Part shown: piece after piece, positions 1 through 5,332 of the stretch
How the letters are laid out: each line of letters begins with the position of its first letter
Position numbering within the stretch: the first letter of the stretch is position 1
Source: an uncultured Oscillospiraceae bacterium
GTDB lineage: Bacteria; Bacillota; Clostridia; Oscillospirales; Oscillospiraceae
Assembly (NCBI GenBank): GCA_934565775.1
Contig: CAKTIN010000089.1
Location: 1 to 6,792, forward strand
Direction of reading: 5' to 3'
Length of the DNA: 6,792 bases
Position numbers and translations under genes: made by a program
Notes under the pieces: model-generated
Database searches by the model: none
Told to the model about the DNA's origin: nothing
Seen by the model: only the letters and a program-made list of their open reading frames with translations

Positions 1-75
1 GGTGGACCCGAGGAGATTCGAACTCCCGACCCCTACAATGCGAATGTAATGCGCTCCCAGCTGCGCTACGGGCCC
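1..75 (-). tRNA. tRNA-Ala (anticodon CGC)
   Basis: The reverse complement folds as a full cloverleaf: a 7-bp acceptor stem (GGGCCCG with CGGGTCC), a D arm, an anticodon stem with loop TTCGCAT giving anticodon CGC (reads GCG), and a T arm with loop TTCGAAT. The acceptor stem carries the G3:U70 wobble pair, the known identity element for alanyl-tRNA synthetase. The discriminator is A at position 3; positions 2 and 1 supply CC, so a genomically encoded CCA is possible but its last base lies outside the window. A consensus promoter sits just upstream on the same strand. Confidence 0.95.
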
Positions 76-104
76 AGATGCTGTAGGGGATAAACGCATG
101 ATAT

Positions 105-133
105 ATTATAGTACGAGTTTCCGATAAAGTCAA
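105..133 (-). promoter_or_regulatory. Promoter of tRNA-Ala
   Basis: On the minus strand TTGACT (133-128) and TATAAT (110-105) are separated by 17 bases. This is one mismatch from the sigma-A consensus at ideal spacing. Transcription should start near 98, about 23 bases before the mature tRNA 5' end at 75, leaving a short leader for RNase P to remove. Confidence 0.85.
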
Positions 134-177
134 GAGCTTTCTTCCGAAAGCGGAGAATTTCTGCGCCACCCGCCGGA

Positions 178-199
178 TTGCCGGAGCTCCATCCGGCAA
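178..199. repeat. Perfect 8-bp hairpin, 6-base loop
   Basis: TTGCCGGA (178-185) is the exact reverse complement of TCCGGCAA (192-199), around the loop GCTCCA. On neither strand is it followed by a T-run, so it is not a canonical intrinsic terminator. It lies downstream of the minus-strand gene ending at 344 and upstream of the tRNA-Ala promoter, so it may stabilise a transcript end or simply be a small intergenic palindrome. Confidence 0.5.
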
Positions 200-231
200 A
201 GCCCGGCTGGATAGGAGCGAATTTCTTGTGC

Positions 232-340
232 CTCATGCCGCACAGGGCGGAAAAACGAATTGCGGCGGCTCTTATTGGACGCTGCAAAACTGCTCGCCGC
301 AAAATGGTTTTCCGCCTCTGCGTCTCCTTTCTGGGATGAG
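232..340. repeat. Nested imperfect palindrome, about 109 bases
   Basis: Paired blocks nest from the outside in: CTCAT (232-236) with ATGAG (336-340); CGCA (239-242) with TGCG (319-322); GGCGGAAAA (246-254) with TTTTCCGCC (308-316); CG/TG (256-257 with 305-306, including one wobble); TTGCGGCG (260-267) with CGCCGCAA (295-302). That is about 28 pairs around a 27-base apical loop. It begins four bases beyond the stop codon of the minus-strand gene at 344-874. On the minus strand the inner stem is followed by TTCG and a T5 run (255-251), so it may act as a terminator, with the outer stem competing for the same T-run. A small non-autonomous palindromic element or a structured RNA are alternatives. 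Confidence 0.5.
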
Positions 341-343
341 CGG

Positions 344-874
344 TTACACATCGGGGGACCGGCCTACACCGGCGGAGGGCCCTGCCGGGTGGATCCAGAT
401 CCGGGCCGTTGGGTCTAAATAGGGCCGGTCCTCGGAAAAAACCGCCTCTAAAAGGTCCCCAAGGTCCTCAATTCTGCAAATATGTGCCAGGGAGGGGTCC
501 AATAAAAGAGACTCTTCCAGATTCAGATTCAGAGTCATTCCTTCGATTCCGGGAAGCGCCAGCGCAGCGTGCACGAAGGAGAGAAGGCTCGCCTTGCGCA
601 CATTCCATGGCTCCGCATCTGTGCAGGTCTTGGGGGAGACCAGGCGATCGGCCGTATTTTCCAAAATGGAGTCGGTAATTTCATAAGACAAATGCCAGCC
701 TCCGGTGATTTGCCCCGGAAACACCGCAGTGGATCGATGGGAAACGTTCCCTCCAAATTTAAGATAGAATGTGCCGCTTCCGCAGCGCAGAAGCGTCTTT
801 GCCATTTCGCAGGCCCCCTCAAAGGATGGCCTTGTGGTGAAGGAGACCAAATCTCCAAACAGAAAGCAGCTCAT
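344..874 (-). CDS. Hypothetical protein, 176 aa
   Basis: I do not recognise this family. The protein is 176 residues, acidic and apparently soluble, with no signal peptide or membrane segment. It begins MSCFLFGDLVSF, has a Gly-rich stretch around residues 32-43 (CGSGTFYLKFGG), a Trp at 60 and another at 90, and a Leu-rich acidic patch near 116-146. It reads like a compact alpha/beta protein. The start at 874 is chosen because AAGGAG (890-885) lies about 10 bases upstream and a consensus promoter (TTGACA, 18 bases, TATAAT) begins at 940. Reading can be extended upstream in frame, but only into antisense of the deacylase gene, past that promoter. It stands alone, divergent from the proX-like gene, and is followed by the 232-340 palindrome. 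Confidence 0.75.
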   Translation of the reverse strand: MSCFLFGDLVSFTTRPSFEGACEMAKTLLRCGSGTFYLKFGGNVSHRSTAVFPGQITGGWHLSYEITDSILENTADRLVSPKTCTDAEPWNVRKASLLSFVHAALALPGIEGMTLNLNLEESLLLDPSLAHICRIEDLGDLLEAVFSEDRPYLDPTARIWIHPAGPSAGVGRSPDV

Positions 875-910
875 AGTGCGGTTTCTCCTTTGTCCGCAGG
901 GTTCTTCTTT

Positions 911-940
911 ATTATAATTGTAGGGGCGCCCGCTTGTCAA
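911..940 (-). promoter_or_regulatory. Consensus promoter of the 176-aa hypothetical gene
   Basis: TTGACA (940-935) and TATAAT (916-911) match the sigma-A consensus exactly, with an 18-base spacer. Transcription would start near 904, giving a leader of about 30 nt that contains the AAGGAG ribosome binding site. The -35 box lies 19 bases from the -35 box of the oppositely directed proX-like promoter. Confidence 0.8.
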
Positions 941-959
941 CGGGACGGGAAAATTCCCC

Positions 960-988
960 TTGACAGGGAGGCCGGAACGTGGTACTGT
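960..988 (+). promoter_or_regulatory. Promoter of the proX-like / GNAT pair
   Basis: TTGACA (960-965), a 17-base spacer and TACTGT (983-988). The -10 hexamer is weak but is preceded by TGG (980-982), an extended -10 motif that compensates. Transcription should start near 995, leaving a leader of about 27 nt before the ATG at 1022. Confidence 0.65.
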
Positions 989-1021
989 GGTGATAAAACG
1001 CTGAAAAGGCGGGGGATTGGG

Positions 1022-1528
1022 ATGAACAAAGAGGAAATCTATTCCTTCCTGACCGCGCAGGGGGTGCCCTTTGAGAAAACGGAGCACGGCGCGGTTTATA
1101 ATATGGAGCAGCTGGCCGCACTGAAGCTGCCCTATCCGGACCGGGAGGGGAAAAATCTGTTCCTTCGGGATGAGAAGCGGGAGCAGTATGTGCTGTTGAC
1201 CGTCCGGGGGGACAAGCAGGTGGATCTGACGGCCTTCCGCAAGGCGAACGGCCTGAAGGCCCGCTCCTTTGCCTCTCCGGAGGAGCTGATGGCCCTTCTG
1301 GGCCTGGAGCCCGGCGGGGTGACGCCCCTGGGGCTGCTGAATGATGCGGCCCGGCGGGTCCGGTTTTACCTGGATCGGGAACTGATGGAGGGCGTGATTG
1401 GGGTCCATCCCAATGAGAACACCGCCACGGTCTGGGTGCAGGCGGAGGATCTGGTGCGCCTGGTCCGGGACCATGGGAATGAGGTCCATGTGGTGGAAAT
1501 TCCGGAGCGGAAGGAGGCACACTTATGA
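1022..1528 (+). CDS. proX: Prolyl-tRNA editing deacylase (YbaK/EbsC, PrdX/ProX type)
   Basis: A 168-residue stand-alone member of the YbaK/ProX editing superfamily. Family members hydrolyse mischarged tRNA-Pro in the cytoplasm; the clostridial PrdX/ProX branch is known to clear Ala-tRNA-Pro, backing up prolyl-tRNA synthetases that lack the inserted editing domain. Visible family motifs are KNLFLRD (44-50, containing the conserved lysine), GVTPLGLLND (99-108) and HPNENTATV (129-137), in the expected order and spacing. The length is typical. The ATG at 1022 is preferred because a G-rich ribosome binding site (AAGGCGGGGG) precedes it and the promoter at 960-988 lies just upstream; the open frame continues upstream to 569 but only as antisense of the hypothetical gene. 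Its TGA overlaps the GNAT start codon (ATGA), implying co-translation. Substrate preference (Ala or Cys) is inferred, not visible. Confidence 0.9.
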   Translation: MNKEEIYSFLTAQGVPFEKTEHGAVYNMEQLAALKLPYPDREGKNLFLRDEKREQYVLLTVRGDKQVDLTAFRKANGLKARSFASPEELMALLGLEPGGVTPLGLLNDAARRVRFYLDRELMEGVIGVHPNENTATVWVQAEDLVRLVRDHGNEVHVVEIPERKEAHL

Positions 1529-2046
1529 TTGGCATGGAGGGAAAGACCCTGCATTCGGAGCGGCTTACCTACCGCCTCCTGGAGGAGCAGGACAAAGCGG
1601 CGCTGGCGGACCTGCTCCGGGATGAGACCGTGACCGGCCCGGCGGGGTTTCGGCCGGCGCAGACCCCGGAGGAATTTGACCGGTTCTTCCGGGAACTGAC
1701 GCAGAATCGCACGGCTGTCGCCCTGCTTCTGGGGCAGACGCTCCTGGGCTATTTTCATGTAAATCCTTACCGGCTCAGGGACCCGAAGTACCAGGACCAG
1801 GCTTGCGTTTCCGTGGGCTATGTGGTGGGAAAGGCCTATCAGAACCGGGGCTACGGCACGGAGATGCTTAAAACCCTCACCGCTTACCTCAAGGGGCGCT
1901 TTGCCTACTGCTTCGCGGACTGCTTTGAAGGGAATCTGCCCTCTCAGCGGGTAATCCTGCGGTGCGGCTACCAGTATTATGAGCGCTATACCCTGTATGT
2001 TTCCGCTCTGGGAGAGGATCGGACCTGCGAAAGCTATGTGTATTAA
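1525..2046 (+). CDS. GNAT family N-acetyltransferase (RimJ/RimL-like)
   Basis: A 173-residue single-domain GNAT enzyme, expected to transfer an acetyl group from acetyl-CoA to an amine. The start (LHSERLTYRLLEEQD) is the usual first strand and helix of the RimJ/RimL-like acetyltransf_3 branch. Motif A appears as VGYVVGKAYQNRGYGT (97-112), with the pyrophosphate-binding QNRGYG loop at 106-111. The C-terminal block NLPSQRVILRCGY (137-149) matches the family's conserved N..S..v....GF segment. The ATG at 1525 has an excellent AAGGAGG (1511-1517) seven bases upstream; a second ATG at 1534 is less well placed. It overlaps the deacylase gene by four bases and ends just before the 2050-2074 hairpin. 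The acceptor (ribosomal protein, amino acid, antibiotic or other) cannot be read from the sequence. Confidence 0.88.
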   Translation: MIGMEGKTLHSERLTYRLLEEQDKAALADLLRDETVTGPAGFRPAQTPEEFDRFFRELTQNRTAVALLLGQTLLGYFHVNPYRLRDPKYQDQACVSVGYVVGKAYQNRGYGTEMLKTLTAYLKGRFAYCFADCFEGNLPSQRVILRCGYQYYERYTLYVSALGEDRTCESYVY

Positions 2047-2049
2047 AAG

Positions 2050-2074
2050 GAGCCGCCTCTTTGTGAGGCGGCTC
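2050..2074. terminator. Bidirectional terminator between convergent genes
   Basis: GAGCCGCCTC (2050-2059) pairs perfectly with GAGGCGGCTC (2065-2074) around a 5-base loop. On the minus strand it is followed by C and TTTT; on the plus strand the T-rich tail is looser. It lies three bases after the GNAT stop codon and six bases beyond the stop of the minus-strand flavodoxin-fusion gene, so it plausibly ends both units. Confidence 0.8.
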
Positions 2075-2080
2075 TGCTTC

Positions 2081-2998
2081 CTATCTGCTTTTTCTGGATA
2101 AATACCGCCCCTGCCGGCAGCAAACGCTTACGGCGGGGGTTTCCTTCAGCCCCAGCAGCTGGTCCATTTCCCGGGCCGCGTTCCAATAGGAACGGCGCTG
2201 GTAGTGGGTCAGAAGATAGTCCGCCTCCCGAATCTGCCCGGCGGCCTCCCGGCAGAAGGCCCGGACCGGGGCGGACAGGTGAAAGACCCAGATGGGGCTG
2301 CAAATGGTCACATGGTCATACCGCCCCAGGTCCACCCCCAGAGGTTCCAGAGGCATGGGCCAGCGGTGCATTCCGAACCGGCCGCACCACCAGAAGCCCA
2401 GGGTGCCCTGGGTGCGCTCCGTAGGGTGCAGGGCCAGGACCTCCGCCCCGGTGCGCGCCGCCTCCTCCAGGGCCAGCTTTTCCGTGTAGCCCATGCGGGA
2501 GAAATAGACCACCAGCCGCTTGGGGTCCTGCCCCAGACCCTCCGGCAGGGCACGCCGGGCGGCAAACCGCTCCTGCCGGCCAAAGACCCAGGCCATATAG
2601 CCCGTAGCGGCCTGGATCGCGCCGAAAATGAAGTAAGCGGTGGACATGAAATTCAGAGGGAACATATAAAACTGAATGCAGATCCACAGCATAAGCGTAA
2701 CGCCGAGAATTCCACCCAGAATCACGCCGGAGGGCTTTCGCCGCAGGAGCAGCCCGGCCGCGATCAGATTGGGCACGCCGTTCACCAACAGAAGGGCGAT
2801 TCCGGAGAAGGTGAAGTCCTGAAAGAGGACCGGGGCAAGAGGCAGCTTCTGAAAATAGGGGAGCATGGCGTCCATGCCCATGGCCCTGCCTGTGGGGTCC
2901 AGAAGCATCCCCGCTGCTCCGGCAACGGCGCCGATTCCGATAAACAGCGTCCAGAACACCAGAGCCCGGCGGGTGGGGGTAAATCTTGCGCCCTCCAT
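2081..2998 (-). CDS. Four-helix membrane protein fused to a flavodoxin-like domain
   Basis: A 305-residue protein of two parts. Residues 1-140 hold four hydrophobic segments (roughly 12-33, 60-84, 90-112, 116-138). Residues 161-300 resemble a flavodoxin-fold domain on the cytoplasmic side: first strand RLVVYFS (161-167), a phosphate-loop-like SRMGYT (167-172) in place of the usual T/S-x-T-G-x-T, and CSPIWVFHLSAPVRAF (233-248), corresponding to the family's typical TPIW...P...F segment. Such domains bind FMN and carry electrons. The start at 2998 is one base beyond the permease stop, with GAAGG about six bases upstream inside the end of the permease gene, so translation is probably coupled. 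It is the last gene of the exporter operon. Alternatively the C-terminal domain may have lost flavin binding; the phosphate loop is not canonical. Its partner and substrate are unknown. Confidence 0.8.
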   Translation of the reverse strand: MEGARFTPTRRALVFWTLFIGIGAVAGAAGMLLDPTGRAMGMDAMLPYFQKLPLAPVLFQDFTFSGIALLLVNGVPNLIAAGLLLRRKPSGVILGGILGVTLMLWICIQFYMFPLNFMSTAYFIFGAIQAATGYMAWVFGRQERFAARRALPEGLGQDPKRLVVYFSRMGYTEKLALEEAARTGAEVLALHPTERTQGTLGFWWCGRFGMHRWPMPLEPLGVDLGRYDHVTICSPIWVFHLSAPVRAFCREAAGQIREADYLLTHYQRRSYWNAAREMDQLLGLKETPAVSVCCRQGRYLSRKSR

Positions 2999-2999
2999 G

Positions 3000-3899
3000 T
3001 CAGCCCTTCTTTCCGGAAAACCGATTCATGGCGATGTACAGCCCGATCAGCAGCCCGATGGCCCCCACAAGGACGAGATACATGGCCCCCAGACTGACCC
3101 GGCTGCCGAAGAAATAGAGATTGCAGTCTACGCCGTCCCGGAAAGCGTCCAGAGCAGGGGCAGGGAAGCCCAGCCGCTCCATCTCCCGGAAGGCGCCGCC
3201 CATGGCGTGATTCCGCAGCAGCGCGGTGCCGTAGGTCCCGGGGAGCAGGGCGATGACCTTTTGCAGCCCCGGGGAGAAGCTGGACACGGGCATATAGGCC
3301 CCGCAGAGGAAGCCGTAGCCCGCGCTGACGATGGTCCCCACAGCAGAGGCCTGCCCGTCCGAGGACAGAAGGAAGCTGATGCAGGAGGAGAGCGCCGTGC
3401 CGAAGGTGGTGAGCAGGAATACATCCAGCACCATCGCCGCCACATCCCCGAAGGAGAGGTAGCAGCCGGTCAGCTCCAGATAGCCCAGGCATAGGACGAT
3501 GGCGGCAAAGTTCACGATGAGCGTGGAGAGCAGGGTGGACAGGTAGTAGCCCAGGGCCAGAATACCGGGCTTTACCGGCGCGATGGTCAGATCATGCCGG
3601 GCACCGGAGGTTTTGTCCCGGATCATCAGCAGATTGGAGCAAAAAGCCACGGTGACGCAGCTTACCGCCAGCAGAGAGGACACCAGCTGCCCGCCTACGC
3701 AGCCGTTGATCAGCCGCTCCGGGAGGGCCGCCCCGGCGGCGTCCAGAGCGGAGCGGAAGGAGTCCACATAGACGTTCCGCAGGAAGGTGGCATAGAGCAC
3801 CAGCAGGATCACCGGAGTGATCAGGGAGGTAAAGAACATTCCCTTGTCTTTGAAGTACAGCTTGGTGTTGCGCTTGACCAGCGCAGATAATTCGATCAT
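3000..3899 (-). CDS. ABC-2 type transporter permease
   Basis: A 299-residue integral membrane subunit of an ABC exporter. It has a short cytoplasmic N-terminus with an amphipathic start (ELSALVKRNTKLYFKD), then about six hydrophobic segments (near 22-40, 70-93, 112-140, 155-180, 184-204 and 272-291). The loop between the first two (about 41-69) and the long loop before the last (about 228-268) are probably extracytoplasmic. The LLPGTYGTALLRN segment (218-230) corresponds to the conserved late motif of ABC-2/DrrB-like permeases. The start codon at 3899 overlaps the ATPase stop as ATGA, and AGGAGGGG precedes it by about seven bases. As a DrrB-type half-permease it should dimerise and work with the ATPase encoded upstream. 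Substrate not predictable; drug, lipid or peptide export are all possible. Confidence 0.9.
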   Translation of the reverse strand: MIELSALVKRNTKLYFKDKGMFFTSLITPVILLVLYATFLRNVYVDSFRSALDAAGAALPERLINGCVGGQLVSSLLAVSCVTVAFCSNLLMIRDKTSGARHDLTIAPVKPGILALGYYLSTLLSTLIVNFAAIVLCLGYLELTGCYLSFGDVAAMVLDVFLLTTFGTALSSCISFLLSSDGQASAVGTIVSAGYGFLCGAYMPVSSFSPGLQKVIALLPGTYGTALLRNHAMGGAFREMERLGFPAPALDAFRDGVDCNLYFFGSRVSLGAMYLVLVGAIGLLIGLYIAMNRFSGKKG

Positions 3900-4810
3900 G
3901 CTTCATCCCCTCCTGTGAGCTTTTTGCCGGTGACGGACAGAAAGACATCGTCCATTTTTCCCTTGGTGATCTCATAGTCCCGGAACAGAGCCGGGTGGGC
4001 CAGGATCAGCGCCGTAGCGGCGGCGGTGTCCGGAACGGAGATGCGGTAGGCGTCCCGGAGCGGGACGTAGGGCGCTCCCAGAGCCCGGACCGCCGTTTCC
4101 TCCACGCCGTAAAGGGTGATGAAATCGCCGGTATAGGTGTTTTTCAGCTGAAGGGGCGTGCCCTCTGCGGCAATCTGCCCGTGATCCAGAATGACCACAT
4201 AGTCCGCATCCGCCGCCTCCTCCATATAGTGGGTGGTGAGGAATACGGTCAGACCGTCCTCCCGGCGGAGCCGCTCCACCACCTGCCACAGCAGGTTCCG
4301 GGTCTGGGGGTCCAGGCCCGTGGTGGGCTCATCCAGAATCAGAATTCTGGGCCGGTGCAGCAGGGCCCGGGCAATGTCAATCCGCCGGCGCTGCCCGCCG
4401 GAGAGCTTGCCCACGGGGCGCTTCAGCAGATCCTGGAAGTCCAGCAGCCGGGCCAGCTCCTGGATCCGGTCGGCCAGAACGGCGCCCCGCAGACCGTACA
4501 GCGCCCCCCGGCTCTCCAGGTTTTCCCGGACGGTGAGCTCCTTGTCCAGCACGGAGCTCTGAAATACCACGCCCAGCTTTCGCTTGATCTGGTCCGGCTC
4601 CCGGTCCAGGTCCGCCCCGCAGATCCGGACGATGCCGCCGTCCTTGGGCAGCTGGCCGCAAAGGATGTGGATGGTGGTGGATTTTCCTGCGCCGTTCACC
4701 CCCAGAAAGGCGAAGAGCTCGCCCTCCTTCACCCGGAAGCTCAGGTCCCGAACCGCCTTCACCTCGCCATAGGCCTTGCTTAGGTGTTCAATCACAATGA
4801 GATCGTTCAT
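3896..4810 (-). CDS. ABC transporter ATP-binding protein (DrrA-like)
   Basis: A 304-residue ATPase with a complete nucleotide-binding domain: Walker A GVNGAGKST (37-45), Q-loop Gln84, signature LSGGQ (136-140), Walker B ILILD followed by catalytic Glu161, D-loop LD at 166-167 and H-loop His194. A C-terminal tail of about 85 residues ends with DDVFLSVTG (287-295), the element typical of DrrA-like exporters. It should power export through the adjacent permease. The ATG at 4810 is chosen because AAAGGAG lies eight bases upstream and the family's N-terminus (IVIEHLSKAYG) starts right there; the open frame extends upstream as far as 5191, but that part runs through the promoter and antisense to tRNA-Arg. 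First gene of a three-gene operon, with a long structured leader. Confidence 0.95.
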   Translation of the reverse strand: MNDLIVIEHLSKAYGEVKAVRDLSFRVKEGELFAFLGVNGAGKSTTIHILCGQLPKDGGIVRICGADLDREPDQIKRKLGVVFQSSVLDKELTVRENLESRGALYGLRGAVLADRIQELARLLDFQDLLKRPVGKLSGGQRRRIDIARALLHRPRILILDEPTTGLDPQTRNLLWQVVERLRREDGLTVFLTTHYMEEAADADYVVILDHGQIAAEGTPLQLKNTYTGDFITLYGVEETAVRALGAPYVPLRDAYRISVPDTAAATALILAHPALFRDYEITKGKMDDVFLSVTGKKLTGGDEA

Positions 4811-4929
4811 AGTGCACGCTCCTTTTTCTGTGCCGCCGGGGCTGCGGAGACAAGGCTGCCGGCGGAGCCGGACGGTAGGAAAGGGGGGGACCCCGTATCC
4901 GTCCTGCGCTCCGGTATAATGGGCGGCAT
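4807..4929 (-). CDS. Possible 40-codon upstream reading frame in the exporter leader
   Basis: Within the leader of the ABC operon, an ATG at 4929 opens a 40-codon frame (begins MPPIIPERRTDTG, ends QKKERAL) whose TGA overlaps the ATPase ATG as ATGA. The same overlap geometry is used by the next gene pair in this operon, which suggests coupling. Only a weak purine-rich AGAGAGA precedes it. The product is rich in Pro, Ser and Ala and resembles no family I know. It could equally be a chance frame in GC-rich DNA. Confidence 0.25.
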   Translation of the reverse strand: MPPIIPERRTDTGSPPFLPSGSAGSLVSAAPAAQKKERAL

Positions 4930-4958
4930 TCTCTCTGAATCCAATGGAATTTGAAACC
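4811..4958 (-). promoter_or_regulatory. Structured leader of the exporter operon
   Basis: About 150 nt separate the predicted transcription start from the ATPase ATG. Three GC-rich stems can be drawn: GGACGG (4870-4875) with CCGTCC (4899-4904); CCGGC (4859-4863) with GCCGG (4867-4871); and CCGCCGG (4833-4839) with CCGGCGG (4859-4865). The middle stem shares bases with each of the other two, so it excludes both. No T-run follows any of them, so control, if any, would act on translation rather than by intrinsic termination. I see no motif of a known riboswitch or T-box. Confidence 0.4.
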
Positions 4959-4964
4959 GATGTT

Positions 4965-4993
4965 ATTTTAATGCAAATTCCGTAGCCTGTCAA
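4965..4993 (-). promoter_or_regulatory. Promoter of the ABC exporter operon
   Basis: On the minus strand TTGACA (4993-4988) and TAAAAT (4970-4965) are separated by 17 bases, a near-perfect sigma-A promoter. Predicted transcription start near 4958. The -35 box abuts the palindrome at 4994-5008. The divergent tRNA-Arg promoter has its own -35 box 49 bases away. Confidence 0.8.
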
Positions 4994-5008
4994 GCAAGTG
5001 GCACTTGC
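4994..5008. promoter_or_regulatory. Candidate operator: 15-base palindrome abutting the -35 box
   Basis: GCAAGTG (4994-5000) and CACTTGC (5002-5008) are perfect inverted repeats around one G. The palindrome directly touches the upstream edge of the exporter -35 box, where an activator or a repressor blocking polymerase could bind. A second, overlapping dyad, GCACT/AGTGC, spans 5001-5013. No regulator gene is in the window, so the binding protein is unknown. Confidence 0.5.
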
Positions 5009-5042
5009 AGTGCGCTTAGGGGGGCAAAACGCCCTGCCATAC

Positions 5043-5071
5043 TTGACATTCCGGTCAAATCCGGGTAAAAT
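5043..5071 (+). promoter_or_regulatory. Promoter of tRNA-Arg
   Basis: TTGACA (5043-5048), a 17-base spacer and TAAAAT (5066-5071), giving a start near 5078 and a leader of about 36 nt before the mature tRNA. The hexamers and spacing are identical to those of the divergent exporter promoter. Confidence 0.8.
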
Positions 5072-5113
5072 AAACGCAAATGCTCCGCTGCCCGCTGTCG
5101 CAAGCATGAATAG

Positions 5114-5190
5114 GTCCCAGTAGCTCAGCTGGATAGAGCACACGCCTCCTAAGCGTGGGGTCGGGAGTTCAAATCTCTTCTGGGACGCCA
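5114..5190 (+). tRNA. tRNA-Arg (anticodon CCT)
   Basis: Full cloverleaf: acceptor GTCCCAG with CTGGGAC, D arm GCTC/GAGC, anticodon stem CACGC/GCGTG with loop CTCCTAA giving anticodon CCT (reads AGG), and T arm with loop TTCAAAT. The discriminator is G and CCA is encoded at 5188-5190. The T stem contains two G-U pairs. It is flanked by its own promoter and by an intrinsic terminator three bases after the CCA. Confidence 0.95.
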
Positions 5191-5193
5191 AAA

Positions 5194-5236
5194 AACGCCG
5201 GAAGCCTTTGGTTGCAAGGGCTTTCGGCGTTTTTTA
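5194..5236. terminator. Intrinsic terminator, apparently bidirectional
   Basis: AACGCCG (5194-5200) pairs with CGGCGTT (5225-5231) and AAGCC (5202-5206) with GGCTT (5219-5223), with one base unpaired on each side between the two stems. On the plus strand a T7 run (5230-5236) follows, ending tRNA-Arg transcription. On the minus strand the stem is followed by a T6 run (5196-5191 side), so it could also end transcripts coming from the decayed lipoprotein gene. Confidence 0.9.
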
Positions 5237-5332
5237 TTTCTGCCGCCTGTTCCGGCGCGGAGTCACCTAGAAAAATCGGAAAGATCAGCAGGCAGTGCAG
5301 TGGCCGCATCGCAAAAGGGAAGAGCCCGCCGC

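Noticed and set aside
66..302. A 78-codon minus-strand frame reaching into tRNA-Ala
   Set aside because: It overlaps the tRNA and its promoter, has no ribosome binding site and no protein-like composition.
344..1522. A 392-codon minus-strand frame extending the hypothetical protein upstream
   Set aside because: The portion above 874 is antisense to the deacylase gene and crosses both divergent promoters; its Pro/Arg/His-rich composition is typical of antisense translation. Only 344-874 has a ribosome binding site and promoter.
569..1528. A longer 319-residue deacylase starting at 569
   Set aside because: The extra residues are antisense of the 176-aa gene and run through the promoter; the family length and the ribosome binding site support 1022.
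2204..3097. A 297-codon plus-strand frame opposite the flavodoxin fusion gene
   Set aside because: It is rich in Gln, Gly, His and Pro with no domain, as expected for the antisense of a GC-rich gene with clear helices and flavodoxin motifs.
5019..5036. A GGGC-AAAAC-GCCC hairpin between the divergent promoters
   Set aside because: The four-pair stem in GC-rich DNA has no T-run and no dyad similarity to the nearby palindrome, so it is probably chance.
1..5190. An inverted repeat of about 14-20 bases shared by the two tRNA genes
   Set aside because: The shared stretch is the variable loop and T arm, which are similar in many tRNAs; it is not evidence of a mobile element spanning 5 kb.
3896..5191. 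A 431-residue ATPase starting near 5191
   Set aside because: The extension reads antisense through tRNA-Arg and the operon promoter. ABC ATPases of this type start at the IVIEHLSKAYG strand, matching ATG 4810.
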